Assembly: GCA_963677245.1 (NCBI GenBank)
Contig: OY781921.1
Location: 3,782,001-3,846,000 of the forward strand
Length of the DNA stretch: 64,000 nucleotides
From: Saccharicrinis sp963677245
Lineage (GTDB): Bacteria > Bacteroidota > Bacteroidia > Bacteroidales > Marinilabiliaceae
Direction: 5' to 3'
The position numbers were made by a program, and so were the translations under genes. This document shows, in pieces, positions 54,995-64,000 of this stretch (the first letter of the stretch is position 1; the number at the start of each line of letters is the position of its first letter). Below the pieces are notes generated by a model, which saw only the letters and a list, made by a program, of their open reading frames with translations, did not search any database and was not told the origin of the DNA.

Positions 54995-57010
54995 ATGAAG
55001 AAAGTTTTAAGTTATTCAATAATAGTTGTATTCGCATTTATTGCGTTGATTTCGTGCGAAAATGAAACGCAAGATAAACCTCTTGTTTTAAATCCTGAAA
55101 TGGTTACAATTGGTGAAGAATTGGCCATTTCTTATGATGCCAGTCAAACAAATCTGGCAGGGAAAGAAGAGATCGAGGCTGTTGTTTATTTCTGGCAAAA
55201 CTATAATTGGATTGCCCACGAAGTGGAGTTGGATGAAAGAAGAGGCCTTTGGAAAGGGAAAGTACTGGTTCCTAAAGATGCAGCTATAGTAGCACTTAAG
55301 TTTGTTAGCGGTAATGAGTTTGATTCAGGAGCTCAAAATGCCAATGGAGCAAATACCTATGTGCAGTTTACGGTAGATGAAAATAAAGATAACCTGCCGT
55401 CATCTTATTTTGGCTGGGCATTATTACGTGCTCCGGGCTTCGAGAGATATTCTATTCCAGGCTATGTGTCCGATTCAGCTAAAATTGATACCAAGCAAAT
55501 ATTCTTCTTTTGGGTTAATCAGGAGATGAAATTGTTTCCTGAAGAAAGAACTAAGGTGGGATACTACGCTGCACAGGCTATTCAAATGAATAATAAAGCC
55601 AGAGGTAACAATATTATAAAAGAAGATATTGATTTGATTCTAAAGCAGGATAGTGCTAACGCTGGAACTGAAGAGGAGTTGCTTAAAGCATATGAAATGG
55701 CTAATATCTATGAGCCTTATGGAGAATTACCTCAATCAATAGAACAACTGGCATTAAGTAAGTATCCAAATGGAATATTTGCACGAGATAAAGAGATTCT
55801 AAGAATATTCCGATTGGCAGATCCAATGGAAAAAGAAAAGGCATTGGCGGTATTTGTAAAACAATATCCATTAAATGAATGGAAAAATGTCGACACACAA
55901 AATGTAGGTCTGTATTTGGGTAAAAACTTCCAGAGTGTGGTTTATAACCAAATCATGAAAAATAATAATTACCAATTATTGACTGATTATATTCATGAGA
56001 TTCCTTACGATTATTTGTATTCATTCTACTGGCACATTGTTCAAATTCCTTATATGCGCGGACAGCTATCTGCACAAGATGTATTGCCTAAAGCTAAGTT
56101 GTTGTTAGATGAAGCTTTTAACAGGCCCAGAAAAACAAGAGAGTTGGTTTATACTGATAAGGAATGGTATCAATATCTACTGCAGTACAGAAAAGACGCT
56201 TTGTTAGAGTACGCAAAAATTCTGGACGAAACAGGATCGACTGATAAGGCATATGATTGGGTGCAAAAGATTGAACCTTACTTTGAAAACAAGTCAGCCG
56301 ATTTCTCTGATTTCTATATAAGCTTACTTGATAAAACAGGAAATGAGGATAAGATTAAAGCCGTAGTAGAAAAGGGTGTTGAAAACAATGCAGCCTCACC
56401 TGAAATGTTGGCTATCCTTAAAGCCAATTATTTGGAGGAAAATGGTTCGGAAGAGGGTTATGAGGAGTATTTGTCTTCGTTAAAATCAGAGGAGAAGAAG
56501 AAGCAAATGACCGAAAAAATTAAGGAGTCATTCGTTGATGAGCCTATTGAGCTTTTTGAATACGAATCCATGTCAGGTGAAAAAATTGACATGAAAGAGT
56601 TAAAAGGAAAAGTATTGGTGTTGGACTTTTGGGCAACCTGGTGTGGACCTTGTAAAGCTGCAATGCCGGGTATGAATATGGCTTATCAAAAGTATAAGGA
56701 AGATGAGAATGTGAAGTTCTTCTTTATCTCTACCATGGAGTCGGACAAAGATTTTAAGAGTAAGATCAAAAAGTTTATAGATAAGAAAGGCTACGATTTT
56801 ACGGTATTATATGACGCACATAATCCCAAAACAGACAAAGGTGATTTAGCATACTATACCTATTCAAAAGCTTTTGGATTTTCAGGAATTCCACAAAAAA
56901 TGATCATTGATGGTAATGGCCATCTTAGATGGAGATCAACTGGTTATTACGGAAGTCCTTCTGCATTAGCAGATGAAATCAGTTACGTTATTGAGCACGT
57001 TAAAAAGTAA
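54995..57010 (+). CDS. TlpA/thioredoxin-like lipoprotein
   Basis: Periplasmic lipoprotein of 671 residues from ATG 54995 (MKKVLSYSIIVVFAF, lipobox LISC). About 30-130 is a beta domain, about 130-530 an alpha-helical repeat region, and about 530-671 a thioredoxin fold with WATWCGPCKAAMP near residue 548, the CGPC redox motif. It would act as a disulfide reductase or isomerase in the periplasm. Such proteins end SusC/SusD-DUF4843-PKD loci in several Bacteroidota; the redox substrate is unknown. Confidence 0.9.
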   Translation: MKKVLSYSIIVVFAFIALISCENETQDKPLVLNPEMVTIGEELAISYDASQTNLAGKEEIEAVVYFWQNYNWIAHEVELDERRGLWKGKVLVPKDAAIVALKFVSGNEFDSGAQNANGANTYVQFTVDENKDNLPSSYFGWALLRAPGFERYSIPGYVSDSAKIDTKQIFFFWVNQEMKLFPEERTKVGYYAAQAIQMNNKARGNNIIKEDIDLILKQDSANAGTEEELLKAYEMANIYEPYGELPQSIEQLALSKYPNGIFARDKEILRIFRLADPMEKEKALAVFVKQYPLNEWKNVDTQNVGLYLGKNFQSVVYNQIMKNNNYQLLTDYIHEIPYDYLYSFYWHIVQIPYMRGQLSAQDVLPKAKLLLDEAFNRPRKTRELVYTDKEWYQYLLQYRKDALLEYAKILDETGSTDKAYDWVQKIEPYFENKSADFSDFYISLLDKTGNEDKIKAVVEKGVENNAASPEMLAILKANYLEENGSEEGYEEYLSSLKSEEKKKQMTEKIKESFVDEPIELFEYESMSGEKIDMKELKGKVLVLDFWATWCGPCKAAMPGMNMAYQKYKEDENVKFFFISTMESDKDFKSKIKKFIDKKGYDFTVLYDAHNPKTDKGDLAYYTYSKAFGFSGIPQKMIIDGNGHLRWRSTGYYGSPSALADEISYVIEHVKK

Positions 57011-57046
57011 TTCATAAATATAATTAATAACCTAAAATTAAGTAAC

Positions 57047-58651
57047 ATGGCTAAGATTTTTACAACAATCATGCTTGGACTAAGCCTTTTATTGGCTACT
57101 GCCCAAAATAGTTTTGCTGTTGATAGCAAAGTTGGATCTATTGATTATTACAGTTATCTAACAGGTGATCCACGACCAGAAATACCAACCTCAACTACCC
57201 AAAAGTTCTATAATGCACAAGGTCAACTTAGTTATGAGCTTGGTGCTTATGGATTGACTACTTATTCATATAATGAAGCAGGCTTGCTTTCTGAAAGCGT
57301 TGATTATTATTTGGATTATGATTTAAATATTTGGGTTTTTTCAACTAAAACAAGCTTTGAGTATGATGAGTTGAACCAATTAGTTCGTCAAAATTCTTTA
57401 AGCGAAGATGGAACTGTTACCGGATATACCTTGTATGAAAACTATATCAATGGTAAATACCAGGATAGTAAAAATATGTCAGCGGATGGATCTACTATTT
57501 ATTACTGGCAACAATTTGAGTATATCTTTAATGGAGATGTGTTGGAATCAACTATTCAAAAATATAAGCCATCAGCAGAAGAAGATGCAGTTATACTTGG
57601 AAAAATAGATTTCACTTATGCGAATGATTTGCTGGAAACAGAATCTTTTTCTCCATATGTAAGTGATAGTTACGATAATACTGCTGACGGTAGCTATACA
57701 AAAACTTATACTTATGATGCTGAGGGAAATTTAATTGCGGATAAAAATAGCTCTATTAGCCGTTGGGGAAATTATGATGATGAAAATGTTTATAATTACA
57801 ACGATTATAGTGCCGATTACTTGCCTACAAATGTTTCTATTGAATTAGTTACAGGCGAAGAAGTAGCTCCTAATACAGTTGAAATTACCTGGGATGCTGC
57901 TGTTTCTGGCGATGTTACCGGATATATGGTTATTGTAGATGAATTAGTGGATCAGGTTATTACTGGAACTTCTTTTACCACTACTTCTTTAATTAATGGA
58001 GAGCATATGTTTGCTGTATTGCCAATAGTAAATGGAATGCCAAGTACAGCAACAGACTTAATCAGCTATAACGTAAATGACGAAGGCGTTGTTCCTGCTG
58101 AGAATCTTTCTGTGATTTCAATTGGAGAGTCTGATGAATCAGGTTACTATCCTGTTGAGTTAACCTGGGATGCTCCAGCAACTAATTCAGTGATTACTGG
58201 TTACAGAGTGTATTATAGCACTTGGAGTTATACTGATTTTACTGAAACAAGCGGAACATTATCTATTCCATATTGGTCAGCAGAAACTACAGATGAAAAT
58301 GGAGATGTGATTGGAGTTGATTTGCAGTTGTATGTAGTGGCTATTTATTCTACTGGTTTTGCAGAAGCATCAGATATGGTTACTGTAAATGTAGTAGATG
58401 GTACAGTTACGGCTATTGAGGATGAAGTCGCTTCGGTATCTGTGTCTGTATATCCAAACCCAGCAACCGATTATCTAAGATTTTCAGAAGCGGTTTCTGT
58501 TACCGTGTATAGTATGTCTGGAGCGGTTGTAGCCAGTTCTTCTGCTTTAACAAACGAATTGAATATTTCAGAATTAAATGATGGTGTTTATATTGTTGAA
58601 ACAACATCTGTAAATGGATACAAAACAATTACAAAAGTGATTGTTAAATAA
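57047..58651 (+). CDS. Type IX-secreted protein with fibronectin type III-like domains
   Basis: Secreted protein of 534 residues with a signal peptide (LLLATAQNSFA). The N-terminal half has repeated YNEAGLLSE- and YDAEGNLI-type segments; about 275-345 and 350-455 are FN3-like domains (VEITWDAAVSGDVTGYMV, VELTWDAPATNSVITGYRV); the tail from YPNPATDYL (about 470) to ITKVIVK is a type A T9SS sorting domain. Follows the thioredoxin gene by 36 bp, so it may be in the same unit and could bind ligand at the surface. Confidence 0.88.
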   Translation: MAKIFTTIMLGLSLLLATAQNSFAVDSKVGSIDYYSYLTGDPRPEIPTSTTQKFYNAQGQLSYELGAYGLTTYSYNEAGLLSESVDYYLDYDLNIWVFSTKTSFEYDELNQLVRQNSLSEDGTVTGYTLYENYINGKYQDSKNMSADGSTIYYWQQFEYIFNGDVLESTIQKYKPSAEEDAVILGKIDFTYANDLLETESFSPYVSDSYDNTADGSYTKTYTYDAEGNLIADKNSSISRWGNYDDENVYNYNDYSADYLPTNVSIELVTGEEVAPNTVEITWDAAVSGDVTGYMVIVDELVDQVITGTSFTTTSLINGEHMFAVLPIVNGMPSTATDLISYNVNDEGVVPAENLSVISIGESDESGYYPVELTWDAPATNSVITGYRVYYSTWSYTDFTETSGTLSIPYWSAETTDENGDVIGVDLQLYVVAIYSTGFAEASDMVTVNVVDGTVTAIEDEVASVSVSVYPNPATDYLRFSEAVSVTVYSMSGAVVASSSALTNELNISELNDGVYIVETTSVNGYKTITKVIVK

Positions 58652-58676
58652 TATTTCCGTAAAAAATTAAGTTAAA

Positions 58677-58717
58677 GGCGCCATCATAACAATAGCTATG
58701 GTGGCGCTTTTTTTTAC
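58677..58717 (+). terminator. Terminator after the T9SS protein gene
   Basis: Stem GGCGCCATCATA / TATGGTGGCGCT followed by eight T. Ends the SusC/SusD operon. Confidence 0.88.
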
Positions 58718-58732
58718 TAAAACAAAGATTAT

Positions 58733-59806
58733 ATGAGAATCATAAGCTTCCTTGTATTCCTTTTATTGTTCGGTATAGTTGATGCCCAAAAGTATTTTTC
58801 CGATTCTATTCAATGTTACTCCGATAGTATTTTATTAGCCGGAACCTTAACCTATCCTTCTCAGGATGGTCAATATCCTGCGGTGATTATTATTTCAGGA
58901 ACAGGCAAGCAAGATAGGGATGCCTCTTTTGCAGATCATCGTCCGTTTTATGAAATAGCAGACTGTCTTACTCAAAAAGGTTTTGCCGTTTTAAGAATGG
59001 ATGATCGTGGTGTTGGCAAAAGTAAAGGGCTTTATGAAGAGGCCACCACTAAGGATTTTGCCAAAGATGTATTGGCCGAAATAGACTTCCTAAAAAATAA
59101 TCCTCATATCGATGCCGCACGAATTGGACTAATCGGGCATAGCGAAGGTGGCGCTGTGGCTTTTATGCTATCAGCTACTTCTCCCGATGTAAAATTTATG
59201 GTTTCACTGGCCGGATTAGCAGTAGATGGATATAATAGTCTCATCTACCAAAATAAAGCTATTTTGGAATCCAGTCCTTATATTGATTCTACTTTGGTAG
59301 ATGATTATATGGATTTATACACCACCTTATTTAAGGCAGTAAAAGATACACCTATTAAAGACGAAATTGATCCGGTGTTAGACCTGGTCTTTGAACAATG
59401 GATCAGCAGCCAAACAGAGGAATCTTTAAAGGCCTTTAATATGTTAGACGGTAGAGATATCAATTTTATATATAGATATAAAAGCATTGCACGAAGTAGA
59501 TGGTACAGAGAAATGATACAGTATAATCCGGCTGATTATTTGTCGAAGATTACCATACCCGTATTGGCGCTGAATGGTGATAAAGATATTATGGTTACAC
59601 CAGATGAAAATCTGGCGAATATAGATCACTACCTAAATCTGGCCGGAAATAAACATTATAAATTGGTGCGATTAGAAGGACATAATCACCTGTTTCAGCA
59701 TTGTAAAGAATGCACCCAATCTGAAATGAGAAACCTGCCGGAACCTATATCTCAGGAAACTTTAGATATTTTATCGGAGTGGTTAATGCTGTTTGTATAT
59801 AAATAG
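58733..59806 (+). CDS. Exported alpha/beta hydrolase
   Basis: Predicted periplasmic or secreted esterase/peptidase-like hydrolase, 357 residues, with a short signal peptide (LLFGIVDAQ). The nucleophile elbow is GHSEGGA near residue 136; GTGKQDRDAS and DDRGVGKS are typical oxyanion and lid segments; the catalytic Asp is likely in LNGDKDIMVTP and the His in EGHNHLFQHC. Substrate unknown. It follows the preceding terminator and is transcribed alone. Confidence 0.85.
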   Translation: MRIISFLVFLLLFGIVDAQKYFSDSIQCYSDSILLAGTLTYPSQDGQYPAVIIISGTGKQDRDASFADHRPFYEIADCLTQKGFAVLRMDDRGVGKSKGLYEEATTKDFAKDVLAEIDFLKNNPHIDAARIGLIGHSEGGAVAFMLSATSPDVKFMVSLAGLAVDGYNSLIYQNKAILESSPYIDSTLVDDYMDLYTTLFKAVKDTPIKDEIDPVLDLVFEQWISSQTEESLKAFNMLDGRDINFIYRYKSIARSRWYREMIQYNPADYLSKITIPVLALNGDKDIMVTPDENLANIDHYLNLAGNKHYKLVRLEGHNHLFQHCKECTQSEMRNLPEPISQETLDILSEWLMLFVYK

Positions 59807-59823
59807 AAACTAGTTTCTTTTTT

Positions 59824-60309
59824 TTACTCAATTCTTTTAAAATGATAATTGTACATATCGCAACATGGGGATATTAAATCTAAAGTATCCCTGTTTCTTA
59901 TTTGCGCCAGTTTTTGCTCAGGATACAAATACATGTAATTTTCATTTTCTCTCATGTCTGGCATAAACTTTAATTGAAGTTTTTCAGTCTGGTTTGAATC
60001 CCATATATCCAATTCTATTTTTCCCAATTCACTAAGTGAGTTACCTTTTATAATTCCATAGATGCCGTATGGCTTTATTTCTAATTGGTCGAAGTGAAGT
60101 TCATGACCGCTTCCTGCAAAACCACCATTTACCTTAATTAATTTCCAACTGCCATAAATATCCAGATGCTCTGTTGGAATAATTTCGGAAGTATAATAAG
60201 TCTTTTTGTTAATATCTGATATTCCGGGATATTTATTTTCCTTATCACATTGAAAACATGTGAGTCCTAAAATGATAAGAATTGAAATAGCATTAATCTT
60301 AAGTTGCAT
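59824..60309 (-). CDS. Small lipoprotein of unknown family
   Basis: A 161-residue exported protein. The leader MQLKINAISILIILGLTCFQC has a lipobox-like end with Cys. The mature part carries IYGSWKLIKVNGGFAGSG, a pattern seen in small lipocalin-like proteins, and ends with acidic and aromatic residues. It is convergent with the hydrolase gene and divergent from the GH27 gene. No family is recognised. Confidence 0.65.
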   Translation of the reverse strand: MQLKINAISILIILGLTCFQCDKENKYPGISDINKKTYYTSEIIPTEHLDIYGSWKLIKVNGGFAGSGHELHFDQLEIKPYGIYGIIKGNSLSELGKIELDIWDSNQTEKLQLKFMPDMRENENYMYLYPEQKLAQIRNRDTLDLISPCCDMYNYHFKRIE

Positions 60310-60460
60310 GTCTTTTTTTTGTTATGATGAAGAATGAAGTTTATGGTTGCGTTGATGAGATTACGTCTTTAATTGCTGAATTAGTTATTAGTGTTAAAGA
60401 ATGGTTACGCTTATTTTTGATGATAGAATAAAACCAGTTTTTTAATTATTAATCTACATC

Positions 60461-63298
60461 ATGAATAAGTTATTTAGTTTTTTGTTTTTAGTCATGTTTG
60501 TTTCTGTGCGGCTTTATGCACAAAATGGAAATGAACAACCCTTTCATAAATGGGCTTTAACACCTCCAATGGGTTGGAATAGTTGGGACTGCTTTGGTCC
60601 TTCTGTAGTGGAGGCCGAGGTAAAAGCCAATGCTGATTATATGGCAACTCACCTTAAAGATTTTGGTTGGGAATATGTAATTGTGGATATCCGGTGGTAT
60701 GTCGATAATCAAACAACCGGACATTATAATAGTTATGCGACTTCCGATTTTGTATATGATGAGTACGGAAGATATATGCCGTCGCCAACTCGTTTTCCAT
60801 CGGCAGCAGATGGAGCCGGTTTTAAACCTTTAGCTGATTATGTACATAATTTAGGTTTAAAGTTCGGTATTCATATTGTGCGAGGTGTTCCTAAAGAAGC
60901 CGTATTTAATAACTTACCTATTAAAGGGTATGAATCGAAAACCGCAGCAGATATTTACTCCACAGCATACGAGTGTACCTGGTTACAGGATAATTATACG
61001 GTTGTAGCAGGCGTAGATGGAGCTCAGGAATATTATAATTCTATTCTGGATTTATATGCAGAATGGGGCGTAGACTATATTAAAGTAGATGATCTTTCCC
61101 GTCCATATCATGATGGCGAAATTGAGATGTTAAGAAATGCCATTGACCAAACGGGCAGACCTATTGTTTTAAGTATGTCGCCGGGCGCTACTCCTCTTGA
61201 TCAGCATGAGCATGCCACAAATCATGCTAATATGTGGAGAACGATTGATGACTTTTGGGATAACTGGGCACAGTTAAATTATTCTTTTGGAATTTGTGCT
61301 AATTGGGCGCCATATATTCGTCCGGGAGCCTGGCCGGATGCTGATATGCTACCAATGGGTAAATTTATCAGAGGAGAGCGCGCTACCGATCGCTATACTT
61401 ATTTTACCGAAGATGAGCAGTATACTTTAATGACGCTTTGGACGATGTTTAAATCCCCTTTGATGTTTGGAGGTAATTTGCCTGATAATGATGCATTCAC
61501 CAATAGCTTGTTAACAAACGAAGAGGTGTTGGAAGTACATAGTAATTCGGTAAACAATCAGGAGTGGCTTAACGAAAATGATGTAGCTATCTGGACTGCC
61601 GATGATCCTTTTACCGGAGATAAATTTGTAGCCTTGTTTAATAATGGTGGAGACGGTTTTATTAGTACCAAGGATTTGGTTTACCGAAGTGGAACGGTTT
61701 CAACTTTAACAGATGGATATGGTGTTGATATTGACGTGGAAATTCCTGCAGGAAGTACCGAGTTATATTTAATTGTGAATGATGGAGGAGAAAACTATAA
61801 TTGCGATCATGCCGATTGGATTAATCCTCAAATTATTCTGGATAATGATGAAGTAATAAGCCTGGTTGATCTAGACTGGGAGTATGCTACTTCTGGGTGG
61901 AGTACGGTTCAGAAAAATAAAAGTATTTCCGGAGGAACACTCAATGTGAAAGGAACAACTTATGATGTGGGATTAGGTGTGCATGCTCGTTCTGTTGTCG
62001 CTTATTCTATCCCGGATAATACAGTTGGCTTTCAGGCTTTCGCCGGATTGGATATTGGAGGAACCAATCAGGGATGTGGGTCAACAGTGGAATTCTTGAT
62101 TTCGACCCATGATCCAACTACCAGAGAAGTAAATGTTAACTCAGCCATTGCCAATAGTGGAAGAGTGAGTAAGACTATTCATACCGAAGGTGTTCAGTTA
62201 GAAGCTGATATTACCGGAGCTCAAAAACTGTATTTGGTTGTGACAGATGCAGGCGACGGTATTAGCTATGATCATGGCGACTGGATTAACCCTGCCATTT
62301 ATACCGAAGAAGGAGATTCTGTTATTCTTTCCGACCTAACATGGACAAGTGCAACCAGCGGATGGGCAAGTGTTCAGAAAAATAAAAGTCTGGATGGAAA
62401 CACGCTTACTGTAAATGGACAAGCATATGATTACGGTTTTGGGGTGAATGCTTATTCTATTATTGAATTTGATTTGCCGGAAGGCTACACCACGTTTAAA
62501 TCGTTTTGTGGATATGATGATGAGGTAAGCAGTGCTTCGGAAGGCGTTTCTATCGAGTTTTTAGTCTATACGGAAGATCCGGCTGTTTCCGAAAGTGTAA
62601 GTGTTCCTGTTGATTTAACAGCTTTAGGATTTGAAGGAGCTTGTACATTCAGAGATTTATGGGCTAAGGAAGATCTAGGTTCTTACTCCGGATCTGAATT
62701 TGTTCAGTCAGTAGCTGGTCATGGAGCTAAGTTGTATCGAGTGTCTGCTGATTCACGTTCAAGCCAAATTGTAATTAATTTACAGCCTTCTGCAACCATG
62801 CTAAAAGAAGGTGAGACATTAACGCTAAATCTTAGTGTGAGTGAGCCGGATGGTGGAACAGGTACTGGGCCAACAGGATGGGCGCAAATAATGCAAAATG
62901 ATTCAGTCATCATAAATACAACCATTGACGAGGCCGGAGAGATTCAGTTGCTTACTACATTACCTGCAGGTGTTTATACCTTTAAGGCCAATTATGGTGG
63001 TAATACAACATATGCTTCCTTAGTATCTGAAGAAGTAGTAGTAACAGTGGAGGAAAATACAACATCGCTGAATAAGAAAAGCGCGAGTAGTAAATATGTT
63101 TGGGTTAGTAAATATGGAGGTGTAAGCTATTTAAATGGTTTGGCTGTAGGAGATAAAGTTTCTGTTTATGATTTAAACGGTAAAAAACTTTCTACTCTGG
63201 TTGCCGACTCAGATAAAGTAAAATTAGACAAAGACGGATTTGTAATTATTGAAGTTAAATCCTTGTACGGAGGACAAACATTAAAAGCGAATTTGTAA
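60461..63298 (+). CDS. GH27-family glycosidase with two NPCBM domains
   Basis: Secreted enzyme of 945 residues with a signal peptide ending near residue 20. The catalytic TIM barrel (about 30-410) starts PPMGWNSWDCFG; the nucleophile Asp is in YIKVDDLS near residue 210 and the acid/base Asp in RTIDDFWDNW near 262, matching alpha-galactosidase or beta-L-arabinopyranosidase. Two NPCBM carbohydrate-binding domains follow (about 465-600 and 623-770, each opening with WxxATSGWxxVQKNKS). Then an Ig-like domain and a tail with VYDLNGKKL resembling the T9SS tail but without YPNP. It stands alone between two divergent or convergent neighbours. Confidence 0.88.
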   Translation: MNKLFSFLFLVMFVSVRLYAQNGNEQPFHKWALTPPMGWNSWDCFGPSVVEAEVKANADYMATHLKDFGWEYVIVDIRWYVDNQTTGHYNSYATSDFVYDEYGRYMPSPTRFPSAADGAGFKPLADYVHNLGLKFGIHIVRGVPKEAVFNNLPIKGYESKTAADIYSTAYECTWLQDNYTVVAGVDGAQEYYNSILDLYAEWGVDYIKVDDLSRPYHDGEIEMLRNAIDQTGRPIVLSMSPGATPLDQHEHATNHANMWRTIDDFWDNWAQLNYSFGICANWAPYIRPGAWPDADMLPMGKFIRGERATDRYTYFTEDEQYTLMTLWTMFKSPLMFGGNLPDNDAFTNSLLTNEEVLEVHSNSVNNQEWLNENDVAIWTADDPFTGDKFVALFNNGGDGFISTKDLVYRSGTVSTLTDGYGVDIDVEIPAGSTELYLIVNDGGENYNCDHADWINPQIILDNDEVISLVDLDWEYATSGWSTVQKNKSISGGTLNVKGTTYDVGLGVHARSVVAYSIPDNTVGFQAFAGLDIGGTNQGCGSTVEFLISTHDPTTREVNVNSAIANSGRVSKTIHTEGVQLEADITGAQKLYLVVTDAGDGISYDHGDWINPAIYTEEGDSVILSDLTWTSATSGWASVQKNKSLDGNTLTVNGQAYDYGFGVNAYSIIEFDLPEGYTTFKSFCGYDDEVSSASEGVSIEFLVYTEDPAVSESVSVPVDLTALGFEGACTFRDLWAKEDLGSYSGSEFVQSVAGHGAKLYRVSADSRSSQIVINLQPSATMLKEGETLTLNLSVSEPDGGTGTGPTGWAQIMQNDSVIINTTIDEAGEIQLLTTLPAGVYTFKANYGGNTTYASLVSEEVVVTVEENTTSLNKKSASSKYVWVSKYGGVSYLNGLAVGDKVSVYDLNGKKLSTLVADSDKVKLDKDGFVIIEVKSLYGGQTLKANL

Positions 63299-63320
63299 AT
63301 TATAATTCAAAGATAAGAAG

Positions 63321-63349
63321 AAGGCTGTCTCCATGGAGATGGCCTTTTT
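63321..63349. terminator. Terminator between the GH27 and transporter genes
   Basis: AAGGCTGTCTCC pairs with GGAGATGGCCTT (two G-U pairs) around a 2-nt AT step, followed by TTTTTG. It serves the glycosidase and, on the other strand, possibly the convergent gene. Confidence 0.8.
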
Positions 63350-63369
63350 GTTTATCTTAATTAGTGTAA

Positions 63370-63813
63370 TCAATACTTCTGAATTAAAAATATACCGCCC
63401 AATAATAATAAAATACCTATAATTCTTCCCGGGCTAATAGTGTGGATTGTAATGCCAAAAAAACCATAATGATCAACAATGGAGGCTGCAATTAATTGGC
63501 CTGCAATGGAGGCAGCTAAAACAGTAGTTACGCCAATTTTAGGGATAAAAAAGATAACTGAAGAAACAAAAATAGCACCCAGCATACCTCCGGCAAACAA
63601 ATACCAGGGCGCTGTTTTCACATGAGCCCAATCCGGCATGTGTGTTTTAAAAATAAAGTTAAGTCCAATTAAAGCCAGTGTTCCTACTAAAAAATTTACC
63701 AAAGCGCCTTGTAATGGATGTTTTAAATATGTAGTGAGTTGCGTGTTAATACTTCCCTGTATGGCTAAAAAGCAGCCAATGCCTAATACGATTAGTGTAT
63801 ATATGTATTTCAT
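63370..63813 (-). CDS. DMT-superfamily transporter, YdcZ/DUF606 type
   Basis: Inner-membrane protein of 147 residues with four to five predicted helices. It starts MKYIYTLIVLGIGCFLAIQGSINTQL, with the QxxxNxxL pattern of the family, and includes GALVNFLVGTLALIGL and PGRIIGILLLLGGIFLI. These half-size relatives of EamA transporters pair or dimerise to move small metabolites; the substrate is not known. Converges on the GH27 gene. The last 187 bases of the window show no gene. Confidence 0.85.
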   Translation of the reverse strand: MKYIYTLIVLGIGCFLAIQGSINTQLTTYLKHPLQGALVNFLVGTLALIGLNFIFKTHMPDWAHVKTAPWYLFAGGMLGAIFVSSVIFFIPKIGVTTVLAASIAGQLIAASIVDHYGFFGITIHTISPGRIIGILLLLGGIFLIQKY

Positions 63814-64000
63814 TAAATTAAGAGTTTAAATGTAAATCGATGCTTCTACTTGTTATTGAATATAGAATATTTGTACGAAGTTATGCTTTTGCTTGCATCA
63901 TGCAAATTTGATAGAAATGCAGTGCTTTAAATTAAATTAATAATTGAATAAGATTCTATTAATTATGTGGAGTTGTGTATAAGGTAGCTTTGCAAACTGT

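Overview
The window looks like chromosomal DNA of a marine-type member of the Bacteroidota, probably Marinilabiliales-like. That placement is an inference from AT-rich composition, SusC/SusD genes with STN and FecR signalling, type IX secretion tails, Bacteroidota-style TAnnTTTG promoter boxes and a B12-dependent methylmalonyl-CoA mutase pair. No rRNA, tRNA or CRISPR array was recognised.

Layout. 0-2.8 kb: proteostasis genes tig (5' end outside the window), clpP and clpX. 2.8-23.1 kb: a compact nitrate-assimilation and molybdenum-cofactor island. It holds nirD, nirB and a nitrate reductase fused to its own NADH/FAD electron-entry module; mobA and a mobB-like gene; moaA-moaD-moaE; two Crp/Fnr paralogues with identical four-cysteine N-termini; an outer-membrane porin; an NrtABCD-type ABC importer; moeA, moaC and mogA; and a metallo-beta-lactamase-fold hydrolase. 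Together they cover uptake of nitrate across both membranes, reduction to nitrite and ammonium, and synthesis of the Mo-bis-MGD cofactor. A promoter module is duplicated in front of mobA and in front of the porin-nrt operon, which suggests one regulator.

23.4-34.5 kb: RhlE-type RNA helicase, a TPR lipoprotein, a DUF2147 protein, a small lipoprotein, a cold-shock protein, then a three-gene set made of a giant TPR-MORN protein and two DUF3857/transglutaminase-like proteins, one with an intact catalytic triad and one apparently without.

34.5-43.5 kb: a plastic stretch. It has two apparently identical 1,041-bp IS982-family insertion sequences in direct orientation, each flanked by TAATA. One splits a secreted-protein gene whose frame rejoins exactly if the IS and one TAATA are removed. 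The stretch also has a 21-bp periodic array of about 450-600 bp, REP-like hairpins, and a four-helix-bundle (S23-like) gene flanked by inverted TATAAAG-rich repeats between mutA and mutB.

43.5-58.7 kb: mutA, then an ECF sigma/FecR/SusC(STN)/SusD locus followed by DUF4843, PKD-like and thioredoxin lipoproteins and a type IX-secreted fibronectin-like protein; the imported ligand is unknown. 58.7-64 kb: alpha/beta hydrolase, small lipoprotein, a GH27 glycosidase with two NPCBM domains, and a YdcZ-type transporter.
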